A stretch of DNA of 64,000 nucleotides from Paraburkholderia hospita (lineage in GTDB: Bacteria > Pseudomonadota > Gammaproteobacteria > Burkholderiales > Burkholderiaceae). The translations under genes and the position numbers were made by a program. The DNA is taken from assembly GCF_002902965.1 (NCBI RefSeq), contig NZ_CP026106.1, positions 1,674,001 to 1,738,000 on the forward strand. Direction: 5' to 3'. The notes under the pieces were generated by a model. That model did no database searches, was not told where the DNA came from, and worked only from the letters and a program-made list of their open reading frames with translations. Each line of letters begins with the position of its first letter. Position 1 is the stretch's first letter. Shown here in pieces: positions 9,107 to 19,706 of the stretch.

Positions 9107-9351
9107 CGGACCATGTCCTGTTGAAACCATTGCGGATTGCGTCGTGGCAGAAAAGGTGCCGGATTAGGAGAGTACCGCGAACAGGGGGTGTTTGTCGTAC
9201 GAGAGGACGGGGTGGCCGCGTGGAAACGCGGCGCTGTGCTCACGCCGGACTGACGTGACGTTATGGTGCCGCAAGCCACCTTGTTATGTTTTTGCGGAGC
9301 GGGCGCGATTCTGAAATCGCACGGCGGTTCGGGTCGCCGGAGGCTCGAGGT

Positions 9352-9885
9352 TCAACTCCAGTCGTCCATGTCGTGTTTGATCGTATGACGGTTGGCGATC
9401 AACGTGTCCACACTTGGCTCGTTGCTCATCGCGCGCTGGATCGCCAGTTTGGTCGCCTCGTAGTTCGTGCGGTACATGTCCTTCTTGTCGAGATTCGCAT
9501 CTGTGACGCAGCGCGGATCGATCCATACCAGACTGACGATGCATAGCTCGTTCGCCTGGTCTTTCGGCAAGATGCCTTCGATCAGGCAATCGACGATCGC
9601 ATCGGCCGTGGCCGACTGCACGACGCCGCCGAACAGTTCGATGGTCGCCATGTCCCGCAGCGTCACCTTGGGGACGATCATCGTCGCGGGCCGCACCATC
9701 TGGTTGCAGGCGCGAATCGCGAACATCGCCGTGTGGCCTTTGCTCTGCGCCATCATGTTCGCGAACGCATGCCCAACCGGGCCGTCGACGCGGCCGATCA
9801 GAATTTCTGGCATGGCGTCCGTCACCTGGCCGGGCGCCGCGAAGACGGTGGCTTCACCCGCGCGGAATGTCAGATCGATGCTCAT
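9352..9885 (-). CDS. Formaldehyde-activating enzyme (Fae) homologue lacking the catalytic His
   Basis: The 177-residue protein matches the Fae fold along its length: GHAFANMMAQSKGHTAMFAI, PATMIVPKVT, LPKDQANELCIV, YRTNYEATKLAIQRAM. True Fae condenses formaldehyde with tetrahydromethanopterin, using a conserved His in an A-H-I-D-L-I-I-G context. Here the aligned stretch reads A-M-P-E-I-L-I-G, so Met25 replaces that His. The protein may therefore be a non-canonical Fae-like paralogue. No tetrahydromethanopterin genes are nearby. The gene stands alone, with >200 bp on either side. Confidence 0.85.
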   Translation of the reverse strand: MSIDLTFRAGEATVFAAPGQVTDAMPEILIGRVDGPVGHAFANMMAQSKGHTAMFAIRACNQMVRPATMIVPKVTLRDMATIELFGGVVQSATADAIVDCLIEGILPKDQANELCIVSLVWIDPRCVTDANLDKKDMYRTNYEATKLAIQRAMSNEPSVDTLIANRHTIKHDMDDWS

Positions 9886-10043
9886 CGTGGACCTCCTCTT
9901 TAATTGGACGACGTTAGAGGTGCGATGAATGCAAGGAAGGTGCCATTGATTTTGCCGCGCCAGAGCAGGGCGGCGGCCGTCGCGCGGTTATGCAATATGT
10001 CCCGGGTTCGTGACAGAGTGACAAATAAAAGCGGAGCGCGTGC

Positions 10044-10346
10044 CTACCCCGTGGCGAAGACAGTCGCGCCCCTATCCTCGAAGTGCGCGGCGCTGCGAAT
10101 GAAGCGATACTTCTGGCCGCCAATTTCGAGGTGGTTACGTCCGCAGCGGGTCAGCCTGAGAATGTCGTCGACAATCGAAGCACTGATCGCGCCGTGATAC
10201 CGCCAATGATCCTGGGCCTTCGTTGCGTCGCCGACGTATATCGCGCAGAGGCCGTCGCACATCTGCATCACAAGCACGCTGCCGCCGTTATCGAGCGATA
10301 TTTCCAGATACTCGGCCAGCGTCAGCAGTGAGTCCGTCGTCGCCAT
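10044..10346 (-). CDS. Hypothetical protein, ~100 residues
   Basis: Not recognised. It starts MATTDSLLTLAEYLEISLDNGG with GGGGAAG upstream of the ATG at 10346. The sequence is soluble, with alternating beta-like segments (SVLVMQMCDGLCAIYVG, KYRFIRSA), and no signal peptide. It follows the receiver-domain gene on the same strand after 90 bp and may belong to the same signalling operon. Confidence 0.6.
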   Translation of the reverse strand: MATTDSLLTLAEYLEISLDNGGSVLVMQMCDGLCAIYVGDATKAQDHWRYHGAISASIVDDILRLTRCGRNHLEIGGQKYRFIRSAAHFEDRGATVFATG

Positions 10347-10436
10347 GATGACTTCCCCAAGAAGAGCGCAGCTTTGCGGGTGTCGTTCGGATTCACCCAT
10401 CAACCGATCTGCCTGGTGGAGTTGACCCGCTACTTT

Positions 10437-10820
10437 TCAGGGCCCTACGAGCAACACGTTGATATGCTCGAGAAGCGTATCGAGTAGAACGGGCTTGACC
10501 AGGAAGCGATCGAAAACCGGTTCGCTGACGCTGATCGTTGCCGCCGTCCAGAGAATGATCGGTATGAATTCGAGCCTGCTATCGGCCTTTAGCGCGCGGC
10601 ACAGGGCAAGGCCGTTCATGCCAGGCATCATCAGGTCGGTAATGACGAGTGCTGGCGGCGACTGCTGGGCTTTATGCCACGCGTCCAGACCACCCGTCGC
10701 CGTCACGACCTCGAAACCTTCCATGCGCAGAAGCAGTGCCCACGCTTCCAGCGCATCGATCGCATCGTCAACGAGAAGGATGGCGGGTCTCTCATCTGTG
10801 CTGCGGGAAGAAACGTTCAC
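10437..10820 (-). CDS. Single-domain response regulator (CheY-like)
   Basis: The 127-residue protein is a stand-alone receiver domain: acidic pair D18-D19 (LLVDDA), phospho-acceptor D62 in ITDLMMPGMNG, and Lys in FLVKPV near the C-terminus. It has no output domain, so it probably acts through protein contacts or in a phosphorelay. It lies 157 bp downstream of a histidine kinase gene on the same strand, the likely partner. Confidence 0.9.
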   Translation of the reverse strand: MNVSSRSTDERPAILLVDDAIDALEAWALLLRMEGFEVVTATGGLDAWHKAQQSPPALVITDLMMPGMNGLALCRALKADSRLEFIPIILWTAATISVSEPVFDRFLVKPVLLDTLLEHINVLLVGP

Positions 10821-10977
10821 ATTGGCCTTCGGTAGACCTGCCGGCTAAATTGCCCGCAGCCCGGAAAGCGCTGCTACATGGTCTTCTCGCACACGGCATA
10901 CCCGCGATTCAAAGATAGGCGATCACGCGCGAATGCACCATAAAACAGTGAAGATTGCGCGATGATGCGCCAGTCTG

Positions 10978-12531
10978 TCACAAACGGAACCGCACGTCGA
11001 TCTTGCTGTATGGCACCGACCGGTCCACGCTCAGCGCGTCGCGGCCGAAACCCGAATAGGTTTGCACGAGCCGCAAACCCAGCCCCGTTCCCTCGGGCGA
11101 CGGGAAGGTATCGGGCAGTCCGTGCCCTTCGTCAACGACGCTCAATAGTGCCGAGTCTGGGGCGTCGGCACGTAGCGATACAGAGATCTTTCCGCGCCCG
11201 TATTTCACCGAGTTCGTGACGAGTTCCGCCGTAATCAGACCAAGCGGGCTCAGGCGCACGGCGGGCACGATGATGGGATCGGCGACCAGTTCGATCGGCC
11301 GCTCACCGATCACTGCCTGCAGATCGGTAATCAGCCCCTGCAGATAGCGCGCGGCATCGGTCGCTGCAGAACCGTTGTCCTGATACAGGCGTTGATGGAC
11401 CGAACCAACCGTCATGACGCGAACGGCTGCCGCCTTGAGCTGTGCCTTGACGGCCGGCTCGGGAGCCAGATTGCCTTGCAGGCCGAGCAAGGTCTGGACG
11501 AGTTGAAGGCTGTTGCGCACGCGATGATGGACTTCTTTCATCATTGCCTCGTTGGCGCCGAGCTGCTGCTCCTGATCGCTGATCAGTGCCGCCAGCCTGG
11601 CTTCCTGCTCATGGCGCTCGGTGACGTCACGCGAGACAGCAACGAGACGTCCCGGCACGCCATGCTGCGGCTCGACCTTCGACACGGAGACATCCCACCA
11701 TGTTTGCGCTCCGTCAGCGGCGACGATGGGCGCCTCGAAGCGGGCGGGCGAGTCTGTCCGGGCATGCAGGAGGGCCGCTTCAACGGCGGATTGGAATTGT
11801 GCCGGCCATAGCGTCGCCCATTTCACGCCCTGCACGGCGGCAACGTCGGTAACGCCGACGTGCGACATCGCGCGAGCATTCATCGACTGCACGACGCCGT
11901 CTTCTGTCATCACTGTGACGGGGTCCGGGCTTGCATACAGGATGTCGGTGGACAGTTCTTCGGAGCGTCGTTCCCCGGCTTTGGCGGCCAGCCGCTCAGC
12001 CGACATGGCGACGATGTTCGCAACCCCTTCGACGAAGGCGATGTCGCTTGCGATGAAAGCTTCTTCGTCGGGACTGTCGGCTTCCAGCACGCCGAACGGA
12101 GAGGGCACGCCGCGGATCGGCACGTTGATCGCCCGCTTGATGCCGTAGCGCTCGAGCAGTATCGGTGTACGAAACCGTAATTCCGACGCGAGGTGATTCG
12201 ACAGCACGGCCTTGCCGTTGGCGATCGCATAGCCAGCAGGGCTGCCATTGTCCGCCGACAGTCTCGCAAAGCCGATTTCAGCGGGTGACCAGCCCACGCC
12301 CGCTACGAGCAGAAGATGATCGTGCTCTGGGACGTAGCGGAGCACCTTGACGAAGTGGGAACCCAGGCCGTCGGCCACTGTGCGACACGCTTCGTTCAGC
12401 ACGGAAGCGAGATTATGTGCGGCGAGGGCGGCCTGACCGAAACGAACGACGAGTTCATGCTGACGCGCAGCTCGCGACGCGGAGCTTCCCATGGACGTCA
12501 GTAGGATTTCACTGCTCGGCAATTTTTCCAT
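10978..12531 (-). CDS. GAF-PAS sensor histidine kinase (HisKA_2/HWE type)
   Basis: The 517-residue soluble kinase has no membrane segment. Residues ~30-185 look like a GAF domain (LLLVAGVGWSP, AINVPIRGVPSPFGVLEAD) and ~195-305 a PAS domain (PVTVMTEDGVVQSMNARAM, ending VSRDVTERHEQE). A HisKA_2 helix pair follows, with HHRVRNSLQ and probable phospho-acceptor H336. The C-terminal ATPase domain shows the N-box (ELVTNSVKYG) and G-boxes (VVDEGHGLP, GTGLGL). This architecture is common in cytoplasmic stress or light sensors. The downstream receiver protein and the upstream RsbR-like gene suggest a general-stress-type signalling group. Confidence 0.9.
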   Translation of the reverse strand: MEKLPSSEILLTSMGSSASRAARQHELVVRFGQAALAAHNLASVLNEACRTVADGLGSHFVKVLRYVPEHDHLLLVAGVGWSPAEIGFARLSADNGSPAGYAIANGKAVLSNHLASELRFRTPILLERYGIKRAINVPIRGVPSPFGVLEADSPDEEAFIASDIAFVEGVANIVAMSAERLAAKAGERRSEELSTDILYASPDPVTVMTEDGVVQSMNARAMSHVGVTDVAAVQGVKWATLWPAQFQSAVEAALLHARTDSPARFEAPIVAADGAQTWWDVSVSKVEPQHGVPGRLVAVSRDVTERHEQEARLAALISDQEQQLGANEAMMKEVHHRVRNSLQLVQTLLGLQGNLAPEPAVKAQLKAAAVRVMTVGSVHQRLYQDNGSAATDAARYLQGLITDLQAVIGERPIELVADPIIVPAVRLSPLGLITAELVTNSVKYGRGKISVSLRADAPDSALLSVVDEGHGLPDTFPSPEGTGLGLRLVQTYSGFGRDALSVDRSVPYSKIDVRFRL

Positions 12532-12726
12532 CTACCGTCTCGCGGACCAGAACGTCTGTGACAAATTCCCCCCGCCAAATTACCACGTGGAAAAGAAATT
12601 ATCTGCATTCTGCGCGAGTGGATGTGAATCGGTAAAAAGTCCTGTACAGGTTTTGATGGAGGCGATCGCGCGCAGGTTGCTGCAGCGAGAAGCGGGTTCG
12701 TGATGTCGTCGCGCGACACGCCGCCG

Positions 12727-13590
12727 TTAAGAGCTGCGCGCCCTGATGCCCGGGCTGCTCGCCTGTGCGATGCGCAGCGCGACGACGAACGCATCGGAAA
12801 GCGACGCGCGGGTCGTGATGCCGGACAGATCGACGCCCAGATGCACGACTGTCAGCGCAATCTGCGGGCGAATGCCGCTGATGATGCAGTCCGTTCCCAT
12901 CAACCGCGCGGCCGCCACCGTTTTCATCAGGTGTTGCGCAACGAGGGTGTCCACGGTCGGCACACCCGTGATGTCGATGATGGCGACGGCGGCGCCTGTT
13001 TCGACGATTCTCTGCAACAGGCTTTCCATCACGACCTGGGTGCGCGCCGAATCGAGCGTGCCGACGAGCGGCAGCGCGAGGATACCTTCCCACAGTTCTA
13101 CGACGGGTGTCGACAGTTCGAGCAGTTCTTCCCGTTGTCGGGCAATGGTTGCTTCACGGCTGCGCTGGAAGACTTCTGTCGTGTAGAGGCCCAGCGCGTC
13201 CAGCAGCAGATTGATGGACCAGTTGGCGTCCGCGAGGGCGGTCATGTCATCGCCGAACGCCACACGAAACTGCGTGTAGAGCGGCTGCTTCAGCGAAAAC
13301 ACAAACGCCGCGGTTTCGACGGGCGTGAAGCCCTGCCTGGTGCGCTGCTCCGATATCTCACCCAGTCGGACACGCACGGATTCCCACTCGGGACGGTTTG
13401 CGTCAAGCGTGTCGCTCGACCTTAGCGTGTCGAGAAATACTTCCATGAACCTCACGAACTGACTGCGCATCTCCGCTTCTGTCGTGAGGCCTCGCCTCAA
13501 CGAAACTGCAAGATGCTGGTCCAACCAGTTATCGAGTAATTCCCGTTCGTTCAGGAAGCCCGCCAGCGCCTTGCCGGTGAAATTGTTCAT
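12727..13590 (-). CDS. RsbR-like stressosome protein (RsbRD_N + STAS)
   Basis: The 287-residue protein has an N-terminal helical RsbRD_N region (LLDNWLDQHLAVSLRRGLTTEAEM) and a C-terminal STAS domain (~165-280: LPLVGTLDSARTQVVMESLL, AIIDITGVPTVDT, GIRPQIALTVVHLGVDL). In Bacillus stressosomes RsbR is phosphorylated on STAS-domain threonines by RsbT; the ITGVPTVDT and IALTVV segments contain candidate sites. No rsbS or rsbT is adjacent, which is unusual. The ATG at 13590 is taken because the conserved domain starts there; the longer frame upstream looks non-coding. Confidence 0.85.
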   Translation of the reverse strand: MNNFTGKALAGFLNERELLDNWLDQHLAVSLRRGLTTEAEMRSQFVRFMEVFLDTLRSSDTLDANRPEWESVRVRLGEISEQRTRQGFTPVETAAFVFSLKQPLYTQFRVAFGDDMTALADANWSINLLLDALGLYTTEVFQRSREATIARQREELLELSTPVVELWEGILALPLVGTLDSARTQVVMESLLQRIVETGAAVAIIDITGVPTVDTLVAQHLMKTVAAARLMGTDCIISGIRPQIALTVVHLGVDLSGITTRASLSDAFVVALRIAQASSPGIRARSS

Positions 13591-13967
13591 CTGAGCCTGA
13601 CGAGTGAATGACCAGCGTGGGTGGCGTCCGATGAGCTGACGGATTGATGAGTTGCCGCGCCATGGTACTCCATGCATGGTCCTTGCGCTGCGCATTCCGG
13701 CGGGCATCGGCCGCTACCGGAAACGCCCGTTTCAAGCGGTTCGGAAAGCAAAGTTTCACTGTACAAATGCACTAATGCGCGTACGATGGACTGAGTCCTC
13801 GCACCTCGCGCTCATTCGGTTCTCGTTTCGGTTATATCGCCCGCCTGAATGCACCGCAACGCTGTCGCCCGACAGCCGCGTGTGCGCCGATCGTGATGCG
13901 GCCGTTTCGTCCGCGCTCGTCCCACCTGCATAATCTTCGCCGCATATCGCGGCAACAGAGGTGTCTC
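13591..13967. other. Intergenic region without a convincing gene
   Basis: This 377-bp stretch separates the leftward RsbR-like gene from a rightward small gene, so it must contain both promoters. Several short frames are open but have poor start contexts and arginine-rich products. No clear dyad or repeat was found. Confidence 0.5.
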
Positions 13968-14258
13968 ATGGAAGCCGCTGCATATCTATACAGGGGACTT
14001 GAAGTTCGTCTGCTCGTTTATCCGCGTCAACGCACGATGGCGGGAACGGGTCACAGCTACGATCAGGGCTTCGATGCCGCTGTCCGGATCAACGAACCCG
14101 GGCAGAAGGAAGTGGAAGGGCGCAGCCGCGTTTTTCAACTCAAGGTTGAACGCGGTTTTGAAAACATCGGCGATGCGAGAAGGGCGTCGACGGCTTATGC
14201 CGAACATCTCATTGATGCGTGTCCGTCGGGTCGAACCATCTGGGATGCCGAAGTGTGA
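13968..14258 (+). CDS. Small conserved-type hypothetical protein
   Basis: Not recognised. The 96-residue product starts MEAAAYLYRGLEVRLLVYP after a good AGAGGTG ribosome site. The C-terminal part (ARRASTAYAEHLIDACPSG) has the same helix-like pattern as the end of the next small gene (14451), hinting at distant relationship. No signal peptide or membrane segment is visible. Confidence 0.6.
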   Translation: MEAAAYLYRGLEVRLLVYPRQRTMAGTGHSYDQGFDAAVRINEPGQKEVEGRSRVFQLKVERGFENIGDARRASTAYAEHLIDACPSGRTIWDAEV

Positions 14259-14450
14259 GAATCCGATGGTCCGCGGTATTTGGTGGTTTCATCGCGCGTC
14301 CCGGAAGTGATCGCCTGCGATAGTGATCGTGGTGCGCTTCGATTGACGATCGATGAGTAGGGTTGTTTGTTCGGCGCATCCACGACACGCACAGTACAAC
14401 TTCACTGAAAGCGAACTTTATTCTCGCGCAACGCGCGATGGGAGCGTCGC

Positions 14451-14714
14451 ATGCATTTCGATCCTGCAGTGTTCCGAATAGACCCTACGCCGCGTCGCGC
14501 CGATGGCGAATACATGGCTCACGCGATGATCAGTGGTCCGCTGCCGGACGGCGAATCGTTCATCCATGTGAGTGGTGATCTGGCGGGTTTCGATCTTCGC
14601 CAGGATGCGATCCGATATGCCACCGACTGGGCGAACGACTGGCTGCAGAAATGCTTCGACGGTTCGTGCAGTGCGCGTCGGGTCTCAATGGCGGCTGAAG
14701 GACGCGTGAACTGA
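14451..14714 (+). CDS. Small hypothetical protein
   Basis: Not recognised. The 87-residue product starts MHFDPAVFRIDPTPRRADGEY, with GGGAGCG upstream of the ATG. It ends with a helix-like AIRYATDWANDWLQKCFDG segment. It follows another small gene on the same strand after 192 bp. Both resemble the many short cytosolic proteins of unknown role in Burkholderia-group genomes; nothing links them to the flanking ribose operon. Confidence 0.6.
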   Translation: MHFDPAVFRIDPTPRRADGEYMAHAMISGPLPDGESFIHVSGDLAGFDLRQDAIRYATDWANDWLQKCFDGSCSARRVSMAAEGRVN

Positions 14715-14848
14715 AGGGGGGGAATTGGCCATCTTCAGGTTGCGTTTGTGATTTTACATAAGATAAATTATCAACGTAAAATCGAATTTTGAAAAATAGG
14801 GCCTGACAGCACTGCCGACGCACTAACAAGCCCACGCGCAGCAACAAC

Positions 14849-15865
14849 TCAGCCACCCGACCTACGATATCGAATCCGCGCCGGCACCAGCCGCGAGTCC
14901 GGCGCGCTGTCACCCTCAAGCAGAGAAAACACGCAACGCAGACTGTGCTCAGCCAGTTGCGCGCTGTCCTGGATAATCGCGTCGATCTTGAAAGGCAGAC
15001 AGTCGAGCAGCTTGTGGTCATCGAACGTCATCAGTTGGCCTGGCGCCTGCGCCAGTTGATGCGCATCGTTCATAAACTGCAGAACGCCTTCGAGCAACGT
15101 AATCGAGCCTGCGAACAGCGCTTGCGGATATCGCTGGTGTTCAGCGAACCATGACTTCATCAACTCGTAACCCGATTCACGCTGGTAGTCTCGCTCGAAC
15201 ACCCAGTCCGGTTGTTCCTCGAGACCATGCTGACGAAGCGCTTGCCGGTATCCAGCCAGACGGTCGCGGCTTGCGGACAACTCTGGTTGACCGCCCAGAT
15301 AGACCACCTCACGCGCGCCTCGCGCAATGCTCTCGCCTACCAGCGTCGCTACCGTTTCCACCGCATCGGTGACGACGTACGGAATGCTGCTCGACTCGAC
15401 GCGACGATCGGCAAACACGAGAGGCAAACGCTTCATCCATTTCTCGTAGCGCTTCGCATCCCCCGTGCACGGCACCACGATCAGGCCATCGACCTGATGG
15501 GACACGAGGTGCGCAATACCCTCCGTCTCGCGTACCGGGTTTTCATCGCTTGTGACAAGAACGAGCTGATATTGATAGCGTTCGCGACACTGCCATTCCA
15601 TAGCCTGTGCCAGCGCCGCGTGCGCAGAGTTGGTCAAGTCGGGAATCACCAGACCGATCGTATTGCTGCGACGGGTGCGCAACGCCCGCGCCGACTGCGA
15701 AGGCGTGAAGTGATGGTCCTTTGCGACCTGCAACACCCGCTCGACGGTCGCCGCGGATATCCGGTAGCGCTCGGCATAGCCGTTGAGCACCATGCTGGCG
15801 GTAGTACGGGAAACCTTCGCGAGGCGGGCAATGTCGTCGATGGTCAGACGCTCGAACTGAGTCAC
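14849..15865 (-). CDS. LacI-family regulator of the ribose operon
   Basis: The 338-residue protein has an N-terminal LacI HTH (LTIDDIARLAKVSRTTASMV, hinge PSQSARALRTRRSNTIG) and a periplasmic-binding-like sensor domain. It is the last gene of the leftward rbsK-D-A-C-B series, 178 bp after rbsB, so it is most likely the ribose repressor (RbsR role). A hairpin in the gap may lower its expression relative to rbsB. Confidence 0.88.
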   Translation of the reverse strand: MTQFERLTIDDIARLAKVSRTTASMVLNGYAERYRISAATVERVLQVAKDHHFTPSQSARALRTRRSNTIGLVIPDLTNSAHAALAQAMEWQCRERYQYQLVLVTSDENPVRETEGIAHLVSHQVDGLIVVPCTGDAKRYEKWMKRLPLVFADRRVESSSIPYVVTDAVETVATLVGESIARGAREVVYLGGQPELSASRDRLAGYRQALRQHGLEEQPDWVFERDYQRESGYELMKSWFAEHQRYPQALFAGSITLLEGVLQFMNDAHQLAQAPGQLMTFDDHKLLDCLPFKIDAIIQDSAQLAEHSLRCVFSLLEGDSAPDSRLVPARIRYRRSGG

Positions 15866-15900
15866 GCGGGCTTCCTGCAGGTCAATGAATCAAGCGCGAG

Positions 15901-15924
15901 CGCACCGCTTCGGTAAGCGGTGCG
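15901..15924. terminator. Hairpin between rbsB and the LacI regulator gene
   Basis: CGCACCGCTT, loop CGGT, AAGCGGTGCG: a perfect 10-bp stem in the rbsB-regulator gap. No T run follows on the minus strand, so it may act as a partial terminator or an mRNA-stabilising stem behind the abundant binding-protein message. Confidence 0.5.
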
Positions 15925-16043
15925 TGCGTACGATATAACTTCGTCGGGGATTCGCCGCCCAATCTCGATCGGAGGCAGAGGCAGGCGCGCAGCGACGTGA
16001 GTCCTGGCGCCTGATGGTACTACGGGAAGGGACAGATGAGAAC

Positions 16044-17012
16044 TTACTGCTTATAGAGGTTCAGCGGCACCGGGATGAACTTGTCGACCGACTGGCCATC
16101 GACCAGCTTTTTCGCCGTCTGCACACCGTATTGGCCAATCAGCTCCGGCTGCTGCTGCACGGTCGCCGACATCTGGCCGCCCTTGACTGCCGTGATGGCG
16201 TCGCTGGTCGCGTCGAAGCCAACCACCGCAACGTTCTTCAGACCCGCCGCCTGCAGCGCCTTCACTGCGCCCAACGCCATCTCGTCGTTCTGTGCGAACA
16301 CGCCCTGGATGTCCTTGTTGCTCTGGATGATGTTCTCCATCACCGAAAGACCCTTCGCACGGTCGAAGTCGGCAGGCTGTTTCGTCGCAATCTTCACGCC
16401 GCCCTTCGCCGTCACTTCGTCGTCGAAGCCAGCACCACGCTCATTCGCCGCCGACGAGCCAGGAATGCCTTGAAGCTCGACGATATTGCCCTTGCCGCCC
16501 AGCTTGTCCGCGAGGAACTCGGCCGCCATCTTGCCGCCGGCCTTATTGTCCGACGCGATGTGCGAGCTGACATCCGCGCCGTTCACGCTACGGTCGAGCG
16601 AGATGACCTTGATGCCCTTGCTGGTCGCTTCCTTGACGACGTTCGCCACGGCCGACGAATCGGTCGGGTTGATCAGGATGACGCTGACTTTCTTTTCGAT
16701 CAGATCTTCAACGCTCGCCTGCTGCTTCGCGGGATCGTTCTGCGCATCGACGGTGATCAGCGTCACGCCGTCTTTTGCAGCTTCGTCTTCCGCGCCTTTA
16801 CGCAGCGAGACGAAAAACGGATTGTTCAACGTCGAAATCGACAGCCCGACCGTGATCGCGCCGTTTGCAGCGGGCGCCGATGCCGCATTGGCTCCGGCGT
16901 CCGCCGACGTAGCCGGACCCTCCTTCGAGCACGCAACCAGACCAGCCATCAGCGTGCTTGCGCACAGCGCGGCGAAAAGCTTCGAGAATCGCGGCGAAAC
17001 GGGTTTCTGCAT
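16044..17012 (-). CDS. rbsB: Ribose ABC transporter, substrate-binding lipoprotein
   Basis: The 322-residue protein starts MQKPVSPRFSKLFAALC after a purine-rich AGGAAGAC site. A lipobox LVAC ends at C28, so it should be a lipid-anchored binding protein rather than a free periplasmic one. The mature part follows the RbsB pattern: GLSISTLNNPFFVSLRKGAE, ISLDRSVNG, HIASDNKAGG, FAQNDEMALGA, VVGFDAT. It delivers ribose to RbsC/RbsA and lies 117 bp downstream of rbsC. Confidence 0.93.
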   Translation of the reverse strand: MQKPVSPRFSKLFAALCASTLMAGLVACSKEGPATSADAGANAASAPAANGAITVGLSISTLNNPFFVSLRKGAEDEAAKDGVTLITVDAQNDPAKQQASVEDLIEKKVSVILINPTDSSAVANVVKEATSKGIKVISLDRSVNGADVSSHIASDNKAGGKMAAEFLADKLGGKGNIVELQGIPGSSAANERGAGFDDEVTAKGGVKIATKQPADFDRAKGLSVMENIIQSNKDIQGVFAQNDEMALGAVKALQAAGLKNVAVVGFDATSDAITAVKGGQMSATVQQQPELIGQYGVQTAKKLVDGQSVDKFIPVPLNLYKQ

Positions 17013-17129
17013 TGTCTTCCTCTTCTTCCTTGTGTGGTGAAACTGGGTTTTGCTGTCCAGCAGTCGGTAATAGATAAAGCAGATAAAGCTCTGTGGAAAG
17101 GGGCTACGCCCTTCCCTCGTCAACCTGCG

Positions 17130-18086
17130 TCACGCCTTCTTGTTGCCGCGATCGATCAGCACGGCGAGCAGGATCACGCCGCCCTTGATGACCTGCTGAT
17201 AGAAAGACGACACGTCGAGCAGATTCAGGCCGTTGTTCAGAACGCCGATTAGCAATGCGCCAACGAGCGTGCCGAAAATCCAGCCGCGTCCGCCCGTCAG
17301 ACTCGTTCCCCCGAGCACGACGGCAGCGATGGCGTCGAGTTCATAGCCTGTGCCCGCCGTCGGCTGCGCGGAGTTCAGACGGGAAGTCAGCACGACGCCC
17401 GCGAGCGCGGCCATGACGCCCGAGATCGTGTACACATAGAGCTGAATACGATCGACCTTCACGCCCGAGAGCTTTGCCGATTCAGCGTTGCCGCCCGTCG
17501 CATAGATGTGGCGGCCGAACACGGTCTTGCGCAGCAGCACCCAGAAGATCGCGAACATGACCAGCATGAGCACGACGGGAATCGGCACGAGGCGGGCAAC
17601 GTAGCCGCCGCCGAGCAGCGAAAAGAAGTCACTGTTGAAGCTGCTCAGCGGACTGCCGTTCGACAGGACCAATGCCAGTCCCCGCAATACCGTCATCGAC
17701 CCAAGCGTCGCGATAAACGGCGCGACCTTGCCTTTGCTGATCACGAGCCCGTTTACGAGGCCCATCAGGCCGCCTGCAACGAGTCCGGCGAGCGTCGCAA
17801 GACCTGCCGGCATACCCGACGTCAGAAGGCTCGCGATGATGACGGACGACAGAGCCAGCACTGAGCCCGCAGAGAGATCAATCCCGCCCAGCAGAATCAC
17901 CAGCGTCATACCGAACGCAATCAGCGCATTGATCGACGCCTGACGCATCACGTTCAGCAGATTGTCGACGGTCAGAAAATTGTGACTGACGATAGAGAGT
18001 CCCACCGCAATGACAAGCAGGGCAATAAACGGCCCAAGCTTCTGGAGCGTCGCGCGGTTGGTCGGTGTGATACTCAGTTGCGCCAT
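17130..18086 (-). CDS. rbsC: Ribose ABC transporter permease
   Basis: The 318-residue inner-membrane protein has about eight to ten hydrophobic segments and the family signatures MRQASINALIAFGMTLVIL, GGIDLSAGSVLALS and GGTSLTGGRGWIFGT. It forms the translocation channel with RbsA as ATPase. It lies between rbsA and rbsB in the same leftward operon. Confidence 0.95.
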   Translation of the reverse strand: MAQLSITPTNRATLQKLGPFIALLVIAVGLSIVSHNFLTVDNLLNVMRQASINALIAFGMTLVILLGGIDLSAGSVLALSSVIIASLLTSGMPAGLATLAGLVAGGLMGLVNGLVISKGKVAPFIATLGSMTVLRGLALVLSNGSPLSSFNSDFFSLLGGGYVARLVPIPVVLMLVMFAIFWVLLRKTVFGRHIYATGGNAESAKLSGVKVDRIQLYVYTISGVMAALAGVVLTSRLNSAQPTAGTGYELDAIAAVVLGGTSLTGGRGWIFGTLVGALLIGVLNNGLNLLDVSSFYQQVIKGGVILLAVLIDRGNKKA

Positions 18087-18190
18087 GATGTGTCTCGCGT
18101 TGTGTCCCTTCGCTTGCGACAGGACCGTTCAATTGGGATGCACGGCGCGCTGCCAATCGCGCTGCCGTCATGAATCAGGTTGTGGGGTGT

Positions 18191-19696
<1,506 letters not shown>

Positions 19697-19706
19697 GGTG
19701 TGCCTC

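Noticed and set aside
9284..9360. tRNA-like stretch with a GGTTCAACTCC T-loop-like motif
   Set aside because: No acceptor stem, anticodon arm or CCA could be fitted, and it overlaps the end of the Fae-like gene.
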